This document shows, piece by piece, positions 17,847 through 26,336 of a DNA stretch of 64,000 nt (within the stretch, counting starts at the first letter, position 1; each line of letters opens with the position of its first letter). Source of the DNA: Comamonadaceae bacterium. GTDB taxonomy: Bacteria; Pseudomonadota; Gammaproteobacteria; Burkholderiales; Burkholderiaceae_C. The translations under genes were made by a program, and so were the position numbers. The stretch is from positions 62,001-126,000 of the forward strand of contig JAIYCG010000001.1 in NCBI GenBank assembly GCA_027488115.1, written 5' to 3'. The notes under the pieces were generated by a model. The model was not told the origin of the DNA and did not search any database. It saw only the letters and a program-made list of their open reading frames with translations.

Positions 17847-17880
17847 GCTTTCGGCAACCTAGAAGGTTTGCCTTGAAAGC
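17847..17880 (+). promoter_or_regulatory. long RNA hairpin between DUF2946 stop and PCu(A)C gene
   Basis: The outer stem GCTTTC/GAAAGC and inner stem GGCAACCT/AGGTTTGCC (one bulge) enclose an AGA loop, with a TT bulge between the stems. There is no T run, so it is not a simple terminator. Its position just after the DUF2946 stop codon suits ribosome-coupled attenuation, transcript processing or mRNA stabilisation. Confidence 0.55.
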
Positions 17881-17945
17881 ACTTAGTTCAGTGTTTATTT
17901 CAAATAGTTTGGCCCCTTTCGCCAACCGACAGACGGAGAATTTTC

Positions 17946-18416
17946 ATGAAGCGTTTTACATTTTTGATTTCCTTGGTCTTGACCACTTTGGCTGCGTCAG
18001 CTCAAGTCACAGTGTCTGAACCATGGGTGCGTGCCACAGTACCCCAGCAAAAAGCCACGGGTGCATTTATGAAATTGCAATCGACGCAAGATGCCAAATT
18101 GATCAGTGCCAAGTCGCCTGCTGCTGGCATTGTCGAAGTGCACGAAATGGCCATGGACGGCGGCGTCATGAAAATGCGTGCTGTTGATAACCTTGCCTTG
18201 CCCATGGGCAAGGCAGTTGATTTAAAGCCAGGCGGCTATCACGTCATGTTGATGGACCTGAAGTCGCAAGTGAAAGAGGGCGATGCAGTGCCCCTGACGC
18301 TCACCTTTGAAACCAAGGATGGGAAACGCCAAACCCTGGAGGTCAAGGCTACTGCTCGCACCATGAACGCCCCTGCGCAATCGCCACACGGTGGGCACTC
18401 TGGCATGAAGCACTGA
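17946..18416 (+). CDS. periplasmic copper chaperone PCu(A)C
   Basis: PCu(A)C proteins bind Cu(I) in the periplasm and deliver it to the CuA or CuB centres of cytochrome oxidase. The 156-residue product has a 20-residue signal peptide and the exact family metal signature H-x10-M-x21-H-x-M: His66, Met77, His99 and Met101. A Cu-binding tail rich in His and Met (HGGHSGMKH) ends the protein. It lies in the copper island after the DUF2946 leader and before the TonB receptor; a short GACCG/CGGTC stem with four T follows it and may attenuate downstream expression. Confidence 0.92.
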   Translation: MKRFTFLISLVLTTLAASAQVTVSEPWVRATVPQQKATGAFMKLQSTQDAKLISAKSPAAGIVEVHEMAMDGGVMKMRAVDNLALPMGKAVDLKPGGYHVMLMDLKSQVKEGDAVPLTLTFETKDGKRQTLEVKATARTMNAPAQSPHGGHSGMKH

Positions 18417-18436
18417 CCGCACAAGCTCGGTCTTTT
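18415..18436 (+). terminator. weak hairpin with T run after PCu(A)C gene
   Basis: GACCG (18415-18419) pairs with CGGTC (18428-18432), followed by TTTT. It is short and overlaps the end of the PCu(A)C gene, so it may only partly terminate or may attenuate read-through to the TonB receptor gene. Confidence 0.35.
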
Positions 18437-18560
18437 CAATGGCACGTTGGGCCTCGAACCCTGACAGCCTTAAACACTCCTCAATCTTTGTGAACCAGAT
18501 TCCTGGCGAGCTTGCTTTTGCGCCGCCTTGGATTTGCCTAACAGCAATCGAATCAATCAC

Positions 18561-20720
18561 ATGACATTCAAATTCAAGCTACTTTCAGGGGCTTGTATGG
18601 CTTATCTGCTGAGTTGCTCAGCATTACAAGCACAAGCACAAGTTCCAAATCAAACATCAAGCGTCTCTTCCTCTAAAACAGCCAACGACACCGTGGTGGT
18701 CTCAGGATCTAGATCAGCTTCCAAACTTTCAGAAACAGCGGCCTCCATTGGTCTGGTGACCCGCGCCCAATGGGATGAAGAAAAGCCCAAATCGGTAGGC
18801 GAGATCATCAACCGAATTCCTGGTGTGTTTTGGAACGACTTGGGCAACGAGCAACACAGCATGTCCATTCGCCAACCCATTAGCACCAATGCGGTGTATC
18901 AATACTTAGAAGACGGCATACCGATTCGACCCTTGGGTGTTTTCAACCACAACGCGCTGAATGAAAACAACATGAACGCCGCATCAGGTGTTGAGGTGGT
19001 GAAGGGTGCTGCCTCATCTTTGTATGGCAGCAATGCCGTGGGTGGTGCCGTCAATTTTTTAACGCAGCGCGCTTCTAGAACGCCTACGGGTTTTTGGGGT
19101 GTTCGGGTTGATGATACGGATGGCTTTGCCCGTGTTGACTCAGGCGCTAGCAACACTTGGGGTGATTTGGGATTGCGGTTTTCGCACTACAGCTCGCACC
19201 GCCAAAGTCAAAACTGGCAAGAGTACAGCGGTGGGAGCAAGGATTCATTTTCCTTGCGAGCAGACTTCAACTTGTCAGCCACTTCTTGGATGCGTGCATC
19301 TTTCATCAAGACAAATTTGGACTCGGAAACGCCAGGCAGCTTGTTTGAAACGGATTACCGCAACAGCGTCGGAAAAAGTTTGAACACCTTCACTTGGCGC
19401 AAAGACATTGCCTCACGCGCCAATGTGGCCTGGGAAGGTGAAACCAACAAAGGGGGCTTAACCACAGTGACGGCGTTTGCTCGCAAAAACGACCATGGTC
19501 AGTTGCCCAATTACACCATCACGGGCTGTGCGGGAACAGTCTGCAGAGGCACCTTGAACAACAACCATGTGGAGTCATTGGGTGTGGATGTGAAGCATGA
19601 GCAAAATCTGGCTTGGAACAAGTCCAAGTTGGTTTCGGGATTCACCATCGATCGCAGTCAAAACGATTATGTGTCAGACAATCTGGCCATCACCCGCGAT
19701 ACTGCAACAGGCCGGTATGTGTCTTACATGCTGAACAGTGCGAAGAATCCCTTGGGCGTTCGCAATTACAGTGCTGACATTGCCAACAATGCAGCCTTTG
19801 CCCAAATTGAATTTGTTCCGCTAGAAAAACTGCGCATCGTGACGGGTGCTCGCTACGACAGCATTTCGTACGATTTTCAAAACAACTTAACGCCAGGCGC
19901 CAACTATGGTGCAGCCAACGAGGTCAGAAGTTTCAGCCGAGTCACGCCTAAGCTAGGTGCTACCTATGCATTGAACTCAGACAATAGTTTTTACGGCAAC
20001 TTAAGCCAAGGTTTTACGCCGCCTGAGGTGAGTCAGCTCTATGGCAAAACCGCAGTGCCCGATTTGAAGCCTGCAATTTACGACAACACAGAGTTGGGCT
20101 GGCGTGCTGCATTGCTAGATGGCAGTGTGAAGTTGGACTCCGCCATTTACAGGCTGGATGGCAAGGACACCATTGTGAGCTACACCCCCGCAGTGGGAGA
20201 CAGCGGAAACAAGAACGCAGGCCAAACTCGCAGTGAGGGCCTTGAAATTGCATTAAGCCAAGATGGCAAATGGATGGACTGGCGCGTCGGTGCAACTTGG
20301 GCTCAACACACCTACTTAAACTACAAGGTGAGTGACAAAGTGGGTGCGATAGAAGATTACTCTGGCAAAACCATGAAACAAGCCCCTGCACATGCCATCA
20401 ATGCTTCGGTGGCTTACAAGTTTGCACCAGGTGCACGCATTGCCCTGACCCTGATCAAACAGGGCAGTTCTTGGATGAACGACGCCAACACGGTGAAATA
20501 CGAAGGGCATACCTTGTTCAATGTGCATGCCAGCCAAAAGCTGCAGGGTGGTTGGGAGGTGTGGGGTCAAGTTCGCAACCTGACCAACCAGCGCTACTCT
20601 GACAGTGCTTCAAGTTCTTATAAAGGAACAGGCACCTACTCGCCAAACATGCAAAACACTTACCAGTTGGGTGCGCCGCGCAGTGTCATGCTGGGCTTGA
20701 ACAAGTCCTTTGGCGCTTGA
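18561..20720 (+). CDS. TonB-dependent outer-membrane receptor, probable copper receptor
   Basis: A 719-residue outer-membrane beta-barrel receptor. A signal peptide ends near LQAQA; the plug domain shows NDTVVVSGSRSASKLSET and NRIPGVFWNDLG, then GVEVVKGAASSLYGSNAVGG, the conserved plug motif. The barrel contains typical blocks such as GNLSQGFTPPEVSQLYG and NTELGWR and ends with an aromatic-type terminal strand. Family members import metal complexes using TonB energy. Its place between PCu(A)C and a Cys-rich protein, and the order shared with the Bordetella bfrG locus, argue for copper or a copper complex; this is inference. I chose the ATG at 18561, which gives a proper signal peptide. Confidence 0.85.
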   Translation: MTFKFKLLSGACMAYLLSCSALQAQAQVPNQTSSVSSSKTANDTVVVSGSRSASKLSETAASIGLVTRAQWDEEKPKSVGEIINRIPGVFWNDLGNEQHSMSIRQPISTNAVYQYLEDGIPIRPLGVFNHNALNENNMNAASGVEVVKGAASSLYGSNAVGGAVNFLTQRASRTPTGFWGVRVDDTDGFARVDSGASNTWGDLGLRFSHYSSHRQSQNWQEYSGGSKDSFSLRADFNLSATSWMRASFIKTNLDSETPGSLFETDYRNSVGKSLNTFTWRKDIASRANVAWEGETNKGGLTTVTAFARKNDHGQLPNYTITGCAGTVCRGTLNNNHVESLGVDVKHEQNLAWNKSKLVSGFTIDRSQNDYVSDNLAITRDTATGRYVSYMLNSAKNPLGVRNYSADIANNAAFAQIEFVPLEKLRIVTGARYDSISYDFQNNLTPGANYGAANEVRSFSRVTPKLGATYALNSDNSFYGNLSQGFTPPEVSQLYGKTAVPDLKPAIYDNTELGWRAALLDGSVKLDSAIYRLDGKDTIVSYTPAVGDSGNKNAGQTRSEGLEIALSQDGKWMDWRVGATWAQHTYLNYKVSDKVGAIEDYSGKTMKQAPAHAINASVAYKFAPGARIALTLIKQGSSWMNDANTVKYEGHTLFNVHASQKLQGGWEVWGQVRNLTNQRYSDSASSSYKGTGTYSPNMQNTYQLGAPRSVMLGLNKSFGA

Positions 20721-20740
20721 GTTGACTTTGAATGTTGATT

Positions 20741-20780
20741 GACTTGGTATGACTTGGTATGACTTGGTATGACTTGGTAT
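20741..20780 (+). repeat. four perfect tandem copies of the 10-mer GACTTGGTAT
   Basis: GACTTGGTAT is repeated four times head to tail, with a degenerate fifth start (GACTTTGATT) after it. The array lies 20 bases after the TonB receptor stop and ends 24 bases before the start codon of the next gene, where a change in copy number would alter spacing or leader structure. Confidence 0.9.
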
Positions 20781-20804
20781 GACTTTGATTTGAAAGGAAT
20801 TTCA

Positions 20805-22052
20805 ATGCGATTGATCAAACAAACGTGGTGTGCTTGGATGGTTTTGAGTCTTCTGGTGCTTGGGATGGCCACTTCGCTTCCTGCCAGCGCTCAAAGCAAA
20901 CCCATGAAACACGCCAAGCGCGTTCAACTGGCCACAGGCGCAGCCTTGAGCCCTGACGGTCGTCTGTGGGTGGTGGGGCTGAATGATCAAGGCCAGATGT
21001 TCATGCAATCCTCACCTGCGCAAGCCTTGGGCCAATGGACAGCGCCGGTGATACTCAACACCCAACAAGACGAGATAGCAGCTGAAGGAGAGTCACGTCC
21101 CAAAATGGCTTTTGGCCCCAATGGCTGGGCTGTTGTGACTTACACGCAACCACTGCCCAAACCCTATACCGGCTTTGTTCGAATGCTACGAAGTGCAGAT
21201 GGTGGTCAAACATTCTCTGCGCCTTTCACAGTGCACCAAGACCGTCAAGAAATCACCCACCGTTTCGAATCCATCTTGTTTGATGCGCAAGGTAATTTGC
21301 ACACCCTTTGGATTGACAAGCGTGACATGCCGCCCAAAGGTGCAGGGCAAAAGTACATTGGAGCTGCCATTTATGGCAATGTGTCCAAAGACGGTGGCGC
21401 CACTTTTGGGCCCGACTACAAACTGGCAGATCACTCATGTGAGTGTTGCCGTATTGCCATGAGCAATACGCCCGATGGCAAAGTGGCCGCTGTATGGCGC
21501 CATGTGTTTGGTGAGCAAACTCGTGACCATGCTTTTGCTGTATTGCCGGGTGCCTCTTCGGTTGCTTCTACGTCTGCTCAAGTTCAAACCAAAACCCCTG
21601 TCAGAAGCACATTTGACGATTGGCAAATCAATGCGTGCCCACACCACGGCCCTGGGCTGGCTGCAAACGCCTCGCAAACTGGATTTCACATGGTCTGGTT
21701 TGGTATTCGCAAACAAGACGGTCAAGATGTACCGGGTGTGCGATATGCACGCTTGAACGCCAACGGTGAACCCCTGTTGAGCTCCGTGAAACCCTTGCCT
21801 GATGCCAGGGCCGAGCATGCCGATGTGTTAGCTCACAAGCAGCGCGTGGTGGTCGTCTGGCGATCTAGCGAAGGCAGTACCTCAACACTCAAGGCTTGGA
21901 TTTCAGACAACGAAGGCCAGAATTTCAGTGTGAAAGTGTTAGGTCAAACTCAAGGACCTAACGACCATCCGCGTTTGGTTCAGCGTGCAGAAAAAATGCT
22001 GGTGGTGTGGCGTGATACCAAGGAGATCAAAGTTTATGATGTTTCTCAATAA
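20805..22052 (+). CDS. secreted BNR/sialidase-like repeat protein with Cys/His motifs, copper island
   Basis: A 415-residue exported protein (signal peptide ending PASAQ). The body has Asp-box-like repeats of beta-propeller sialidases, for example SADGGQTFSAP and SKDGGATFGPD, so databases would probably name it exo-alpha-sialidase. I see no evidence for sialic acid use. Unusual are the motifs HSCECCRIA (Cys212, 214, 215) and NACPHHGPG (Cys278, His280-281), which look like metal ligands. It lies between the TonB copper-type receptor and a thioredoxin-like protein, so a periplasmic metal-binding propeller is a reasonable guess. The ATG at 20805 follows AAAGGAA; the longer frame starts inside the tandem repeats and is rejected. 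Confidence 0.7.
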   Translation: MRLIKQTWCAWMVLSLLVLGMATSLPASAQSKPMKHAKRVQLATGAALSPDGRLWVVGLNDQGQMFMQSSPAQALGQWTAPVILNTQQDEIAAEGESRPKMAFGPNGWAVVTYTQPLPKPYTGFVRMLRSADGGQTFSAPFTVHQDRQEITHRFESILFDAQGNLHTLWIDKRDMPPKGAGQKYIGAAIYGNVSKDGGATFGPDYKLADHSCECCRIAMSNTPDGKVAAVWRHVFGEQTRDHAFAVLPGASSVASTSAQVQTKTPVRSTFDDWQINACPHHGPGLAANASQTGFHMVWFGIRKQDGQDVPGVRYARLNANGEPLLSSVKPLPDARAEHADVLAHKQRVVVVWRSSEGSTSTLKAWISDNEGQNFSVKVLGQTQGPNDHPRLVQRAEKMLVVWRDTKEIKVYDVSQ

Positions 22053-22623
22053 TCCTCAGATCGACATGCGCATGTCTCAATTCAAAAGAAGACTCAATTT
22101 CAAAAACTTTTCTTCGTTGGCTGTTGTGTTGTCCTTTTTCCTAGGGCAAACTTTGCAAGCGCAAGACCACAAACATGAACACAAACACAGCGCTGGCACC
22201 ACGCAAAGTATGCCCGCTAGAACGCTGAGTTCCACTCAGGCCTTCAATGAAAAATCATGGGCACAACTTTTGAAAGATGGCCCTAAGCCTGCAGCTTATT
22301 TATTCACCACCACGTATTGCAGCACGTGTCCTGCAGCATTTGAAGTGCTTCACCAAGCTGTGAAAGACAAAGGCCGCCAGGTTCCCCTGATGGCCGTTAT
22401 GATGGACGCCAGTGGCGCCAAAGCTTTAAGGCATGCCAGCCACTTTAAGGGCATGAGCAAGATGTATGCCTTTGAGGGTTTTGAGCCCGAAATAAGACAG
22501 TCTGTTGACCCTTCTTGGCCCAATGTCACCCCTTACGTGGTGATGATCGATGCCAAAGGCCATTTGCAAAAAGTGATTGGTCCGCCAACACCTGACATGC
22601 TCAAGCGTTGGTTGGGTTCTTAA
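22036..22623 (+). CDS. exported thioredoxin-fold protein with CxxC and His-rich segment
   Basis: The 195-residue product has an N-terminal hydrophobic segment (SSLAVVLSFFLGQTLQAQ), then a His-rich DHKHEHKH (about residues 44-51), then a thioredoxin-like domain with Cys95-x-x-Cys98 in TTYCSTCPAAF and a cis-Pro region VTPYVVMID. This arrangement suits a periplasmic thiol protein that handles a metal site, similar in idea to Sco or TlpA proteins that load cytochrome oxidase copper. AAGGAG at 22020-22025 supports the ATG at 22036, which overlaps the end of the preceding gene by 17 bases, so the two are translationally coupled. It is the last gene of the copper island. Confidence 0.72.
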   Translation: MMFLNNPQIDMRMSQFKRRLNFKNFSSLAVVLSFFLGQTLQAQDHKHEHKHSAGTTQSMPARTLSSTQAFNEKSWAQLLKDGPKPAAYLFTTTYCSTCPAAFEVLHQAVKDKGRQVPLMAVMMDASGAKALRHASHFKGMSKMYAFEGFEPEIRQSVDPSWPNVTPYVVMIDAKGHLQKVIGPPTPDMLKRWLGS

Positions 22624-22649
22624 AAATGGCGAGTTGATTATTCAACTTT

Positions 22650-23606
22650 TTATTCAGCCTTGATGCCAGCGTAGGCAGCCACCCTGGCCCAGCGCACAAT
22701 TTCAGAGCGCATGAAGTCGGTGGCTTCTTCTGAAGTGGTGAAGAAACTTTCAAAGCCTAAGGTATCCAGCTTGTCTTTCATCTTGGGTTCTTTGCCCGCT
22801 TGAATGAAGGCGGCATTGAGTTTTTTCACGATGGCAGGCGGCGTGTTGATGGGCGCATAAACCGCAAACCAGTTGGTTAACTCAACCCCTTTGTAACCTT
22901 GTTCGTTCAGCGTGGGAACTTGCGGCATGGCTTTGTGCCTGTCGGCCGATGCAACAGCCAAAGCCTTCAGTCTGCCTTGCTGAATTTGGGGCAATGCATT
23001 TTGAATGGGGCTGAACATGTAATTGAGCTGTCCACCAATGAGGTCGTTCATGGCTTGTGCCTGACCCTTGTAAGGAATGTGGTTTGACTTCAAGCCCACC
23101 AATTGGTTGAAAAACTCAGCTTGTAAATGTTGGGGGCTGCCCATGCCCGCTGAACCATAGTTCATGTCGCCATTTTTTGACTTCATCAACTCAATGAACT
23201 CTTTCAAGTTATTGGCTTTGACGGAGGGGTGAACTACCAACACGACGCCCGTTTGACCAATCAGTGTGATGGCCTGCAAATCTTTGACCAAGTCATAGGG
23301 AATTTTTTTATAAACTGCCACATTGGTGGCGATGGTGGCTGGGCTAATGAGCAAGGTGTAGCCATCGGCTTTCGATTTCATGACGTACTCAACACCGATG
23401 TTGCCGCCGGCACCGAGCTTGTTTTCTACCACCAAGGTTTGGCCTAATATCTCGCCAACACGTTGACTGAGATTGCGGGCCAGTAAATCTGTGCCTCCGC
23501 CCGCAGCAACAGGAACCACGACTTGAATACTGTGATTTGGGAAACTTTGTGCAGCGACACCGCAGTTTGACAAAAGAATTCCAAGGGCTATCAGCAATTT
23601 CTTCAT
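22650..23606 (-). CDS. Bug-family periplasmic solute-binding receptor
   Basis: A 318-residue receptor with signal peptide KKLLIALGILLSNCGVAAQ. Family motifs are VVPVAAGGGTDLLARNL, SKADGYTLLI and NHIPYKGQAQAMNDLIGG, and VPTLNEQGYKGVE toward the C terminus. Compared with the other four receptors in the window the GGGP after YKG is replaced by GQAQ, so its ligand may differ. I use the ATG at 23606, preceded by AAAGAG; the frame extends 13 codons further but lacks a site. It is divergent from the sulfatase gene and converges with the copper island. Confidence 0.87.
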   Translation of the reverse strand: MKKLLIALGILLSNCGVAAQSFPNHSIQVVVPVAAGGGTDLLARNLSQRVGEILGQTLVVENKLGAGGNIGVEYVMKSKADGYTLLISPATIATNVAVYKKIPYDLVKDLQAITLIGQTGVVLVVHPSVKANNLKEFIELMKSKNGDMNYGSAGMGSPQHLQAEFFNQLVGLKSNHIPYKGQAQAMNDLIGGQLNYMFSPIQNALPQIQQGRLKALAVASADRHKAMPQVPTLNEQGYKGVELTNWFAVYAPINTPPAIVKKLNAAFIQAGKEPKMKDKLDTLGFESFFTTSEEATDFMRSEIVRWARVAAYAGIKAE

Positions 23607-23789
23607 GTTCGTACTCTTTCTAGTTTGGGAGCTAAGGACCAGCATTGATTGGAAGTTTAGGCCGTGGCTTTGCGCAAAGACTTAAGACAAACCCTATGCA
23701 TCAGGCGGGCATGAGAAAACTTGATGCGATACGCTCTGGTCAAGGAAAGCATGTGAAAATTATGCTTCATCCATTCTAGGAATGCGCGC

Positions 23790-25112
23790 ATGAAACGCCC
23801 CAACATTATTTTCATCGTAGCCGACGATCTCGGTTTTGCCGATTTGGGATGTTACGGTGGTCGTGACGCTGTCTTTGGCAAAGTTTCACCAGTGCTCGAT
23901 CAATTGGCTGCCAATGGTTTGAAGTTCTCTGACGGCTATGCCAATTCGCCGGTCTGTTCACCCACTCGGTTTGGCCTCATGACCGCCAGGTACCAATACC
24001 GATTAAGGGGTGCCGCAGAGGAGCCTATCAACAGCAAGGCCAGAACCAGCACCACATTGGGGTTGCCAGCCACACACCCCACATTGCCGTCCTTGCTCAA
24101 AGAGCAGGGCTATCGAACTGCCTTGATAGGCAAATGGCATTTGGGATACCCTCCTGCATTTGGCCCTTTGCGCTCGGGCTACGATGAGTTTTTTGGTCCT
24201 ATGGCCGGTGGTGTAGATTACTTCACACATTGCGCCTCTACGGGTGCGCACGACCTGTGGGTAGGCGAGGAAGAGCAGCCTCACGAAGGCTACCTGACCG
24301 ATTTGATTTCCAACAAATCAGTCGACTTTGTGAAGCGAATGGCACAAGACACCACGCAACCGTTTTTCTTGAGCATGCACTACACCGCACCGCATTGGCC
24401 TTGGGAAACGCGCGAAGACCATGCGCTGTCTCAAACCATCAAAGACAATATTTTTCACCTTCAGGGCGGCAACATTCACACGTATCACCGCATGATCCAC
24501 CATATGGATGAGGGCATTGGTTGGGTGGTGAATGCTTTAAGAGAAACAGGCCAACTCGACAACACCTTGATTGTGTTCACCAGTGACAATGGTGGCGAAA
24601 GGTTCAGCGACAACTGGCCTCTGGTCGGCGGCAAAATGGATTTGACGGAAGGTGGAATTCGGGTGCCATGGATTGCACATTGGCCAGAAGGCATTGCAAA
24701 ACCAGGTAGCACCACTGCCCAGCACTGCATGACCATGGACTGGTCGGCCACCATGGTCGACGTTGGCGGCGGCACAGCCCACCCCGACTATCCCTTTGAC
24801 GGTGTTTCATTGAAGCCCCTTCTCAGCAACCCAGATGCAACATTTGAGCGCCCACTTTACTGGCGCATGAACCACCGAGGACAACGCGCGTTGCGCGCTG
24901 GCAATTGGAAATATTTGCGGGTGGATGGCAACGATTACTTGTTCAATGTGGTGGCCGATGCCCGTGAGCGTGCCAACTTGGCCAAACAGGAACCCGAACG
25001 GCTTGAGGCGATGAGGTCAGAATGGGAGCGCTGGCACAGCACCATGCCGCCCATTCCAGAAGACGCCACCATCAGCCTGAGCTTTTCTGTGAAAGACATG
25101 CCCCAGCGTTGA
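23790..25112 (+). CDS. type I sulfatase (arylsulfatase family)
   Basis: A 440-residue formylglycine-dependent sulfatase that should hydrolyse a sulfate ester. It has the metal-binding opening NIIFIVADDLGFADLG, the modification signature CSPTR (Cys about residue 56) within NSPVCSPTRFGLMTARY, GKWHLG, and the later metal site TSDNGGERFSDN. No signal peptide is evident, so it probably acts in the cytosol on an imported sulfate ester, for which the neighbouring MFS carrier is a candidate. AGGA lies upstream of the ATG. No sulfatase-maturing enzyme is found in the window. It converges with the MFS gene, the two stops being four bases apart. Confidence 0.88.
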   Translation: MKRPNIIFIVADDLGFADLGCYGGRDAVFGKVSPVLDQLAANGLKFSDGYANSPVCSPTRFGLMTARYQYRLRGAAEEPINSKARTSTTLGLPATHPTLPSLLKEQGYRTALIGKWHLGYPPAFGPLRSGYDEFFGPMAGGVDYFTHCASTGAHDLWVGEEEQPHEGYLTDLISNKSVDFVKRMAQDTTQPFFLSMHYTAPHWPWETREDHALSQTIKDNIFHLQGGNIHTYHRMIHHMDEGIGWVVNALRETGQLDNTLIVFTSDNGGERFSDNWPLVGGKMDLTEGGIRVPWIAHWPEGIAKPGSTTAQHCMTMDWSATMVDVGGGTAHPDYPFDGVSLKPLLSNPDATFERPLYWRMNHRGQRALRAGNWKYLRVDGNDYLFNVVADARERANLAKQEPERLEAMRSEWERWHSTMPPIPEDATISLSFSVKDMPQR

Positions 25113-25116
25113 AGGT

Positions 25117-26334
25117 TCAAGCCGCTTGCAATTTCACAATAGGTGCTTCTTTGATGGGCAAGTTGATGACAGCCGCCATGGCCGACAGTGCGATGTCTGC
25201 CCACCACATCCAGTGGTAGTCGCCTTGAGCTTCAAACACCAATCCGCCTAAGTAGGCTCCTAGGAAGCCGCCAATTTGATGTGACAACAAAGTGAGTCCA
25301 AACAGGGTAGCCAAGTACCGTATGCCAAAAAGCTTACCCACCAAGGCAGCAGTAGGCGGCACCGTGGCCAACCACGTTAAGCCTAGGCCGACCGCAAATG
25401 CGTAGAAAGTCCATTCAGTTTTGGGAGCTGCCAAGTACAAAGCAATCAGAATGGCCCGAGAGCCATACATCCAGGCCAATACATATTTGCTTCGGTAAAG
25501 ATTGATGCAGGAACCAGCAAACAAGCTGCCCACAATGTTGGCCAGTCCGATCAGGGCCAGTGACCAGCTGGCCACGATAGGCGACAGACCGCACAAGCCG
25601 ACTTCAGTGGGCAAATGGGTGATTAAAAATGCAATGTGAAAGCCGCAGGTAAAAAATCCTAGGTGCAACAACAAGTAGCTGGGGTTGCGCATGGCATCGG
25701 TCACGGCTTTTTTCAAACCACCCTCGGGGTCAGGCGCTTTGCTAGGTGCATGGGTGTCATTGGTGAGGCGATTAAGAAGGGGGATGGCTAACAAGGCCAC
25801 GGCCGCCATAGACCACATGGTGCCCATCCAACCAATCCATTGAATCAATTTGCCAGTGATCGGGGCAAAGACAAATTGTCCAAAAGAGCCACCTGCATTG
25901 ATGATGCCCGATGCTGTACCGCGGGATGTTGTTGGCATGCGCTGAGCCGCAGCGGCCAGTAACACAGAAAAGCTACAAGCCCCAGAACCGATGGCTGTTA
26001 GCAGGCCCATGGTGAGAATGAGGCCCATTTGGCTGCTGACCAAGGGCGTGAGAGCGGTCCCTAAAACCAGCATGAGCAAGCCCGCCAGCAAGACCGGGCG
26101 GGGTCCAAATTTATCGGCAAAGGCGCCAGCAATGGGTTGAATCGCGCCCCACACAAATTGTCCAATGGCCATGGCCAAACTGATGGCCACAATGCCCAAG
26201 CCGGTATCGGTGTTGAGGGGGCCGACATACAAGCCCATCGATTGGCGTGTGCCCATGGTGATCATGAGAACGGCGGCTGCCATGAGTGTGGTGAACCAAA
26301 CGCCGGGCTGGTTCATGCTGGGAAAGAGCTTCAT
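25117..26334 (-). CDS. major facilitator superfamily transporter
   Basis: A 405-residue inner-membrane protein with about 12 hydrophobic segments; the MFS loop appears as GAFADKFGPRPVLLAGL and the second half has SLFAGSCINLYRSKYVL. The pattern (YVGPLNTDTGLGIVAIS, RGTASGIINAGGSFGQFVFAP) resembles carriers for mono- or dicarboxylates such as the OxlT or MCT-like branch. The start is uncertain: the frame begins with TTG at 26340 overlapping the upstream stop, and I chose the ATG at 26334. It is immediately downstream of the alpha/beta hydrolase gene and co-transcribed with it. Confidence 0.8.
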   Translation of the reverse strand: MKLFPSMNQPGVWFTTLMAAAVLMITMGTRQSMGLYVGPLNTDTGLGIVAISLAMAIGQFVWGAIQPIAGAFADKFGPRPVLLAGLLMLVLGTALTPLVSSQMGLILTMGLLTAIGSGACSFSVLLAAAAQRMPTTSRGTASGIINAGGSFGQFVFAPITGKLIQWIGWMGTMWSMAAVALLAIPLLNRLTNDTHAPSKAPDPEGGLKKAVTDAMRNPSYLLLHLGFFTCGFHIAFLITHLPTEVGLCGLSPIVASWSLALIGLANIVGSLFAGSCINLYRSKYVLAWMYGSRAILIALYLAAPKTEWTFYAFAVGLGLTWLATVPPTAALVGKLFGIRYLATLFGLTLLSHQIGGFLGAYLGGLVFEAQGDYHWMWWADIALSAMAAVINLPIKEAPIVKLQAA

Positions 26335-26336
26335 AT

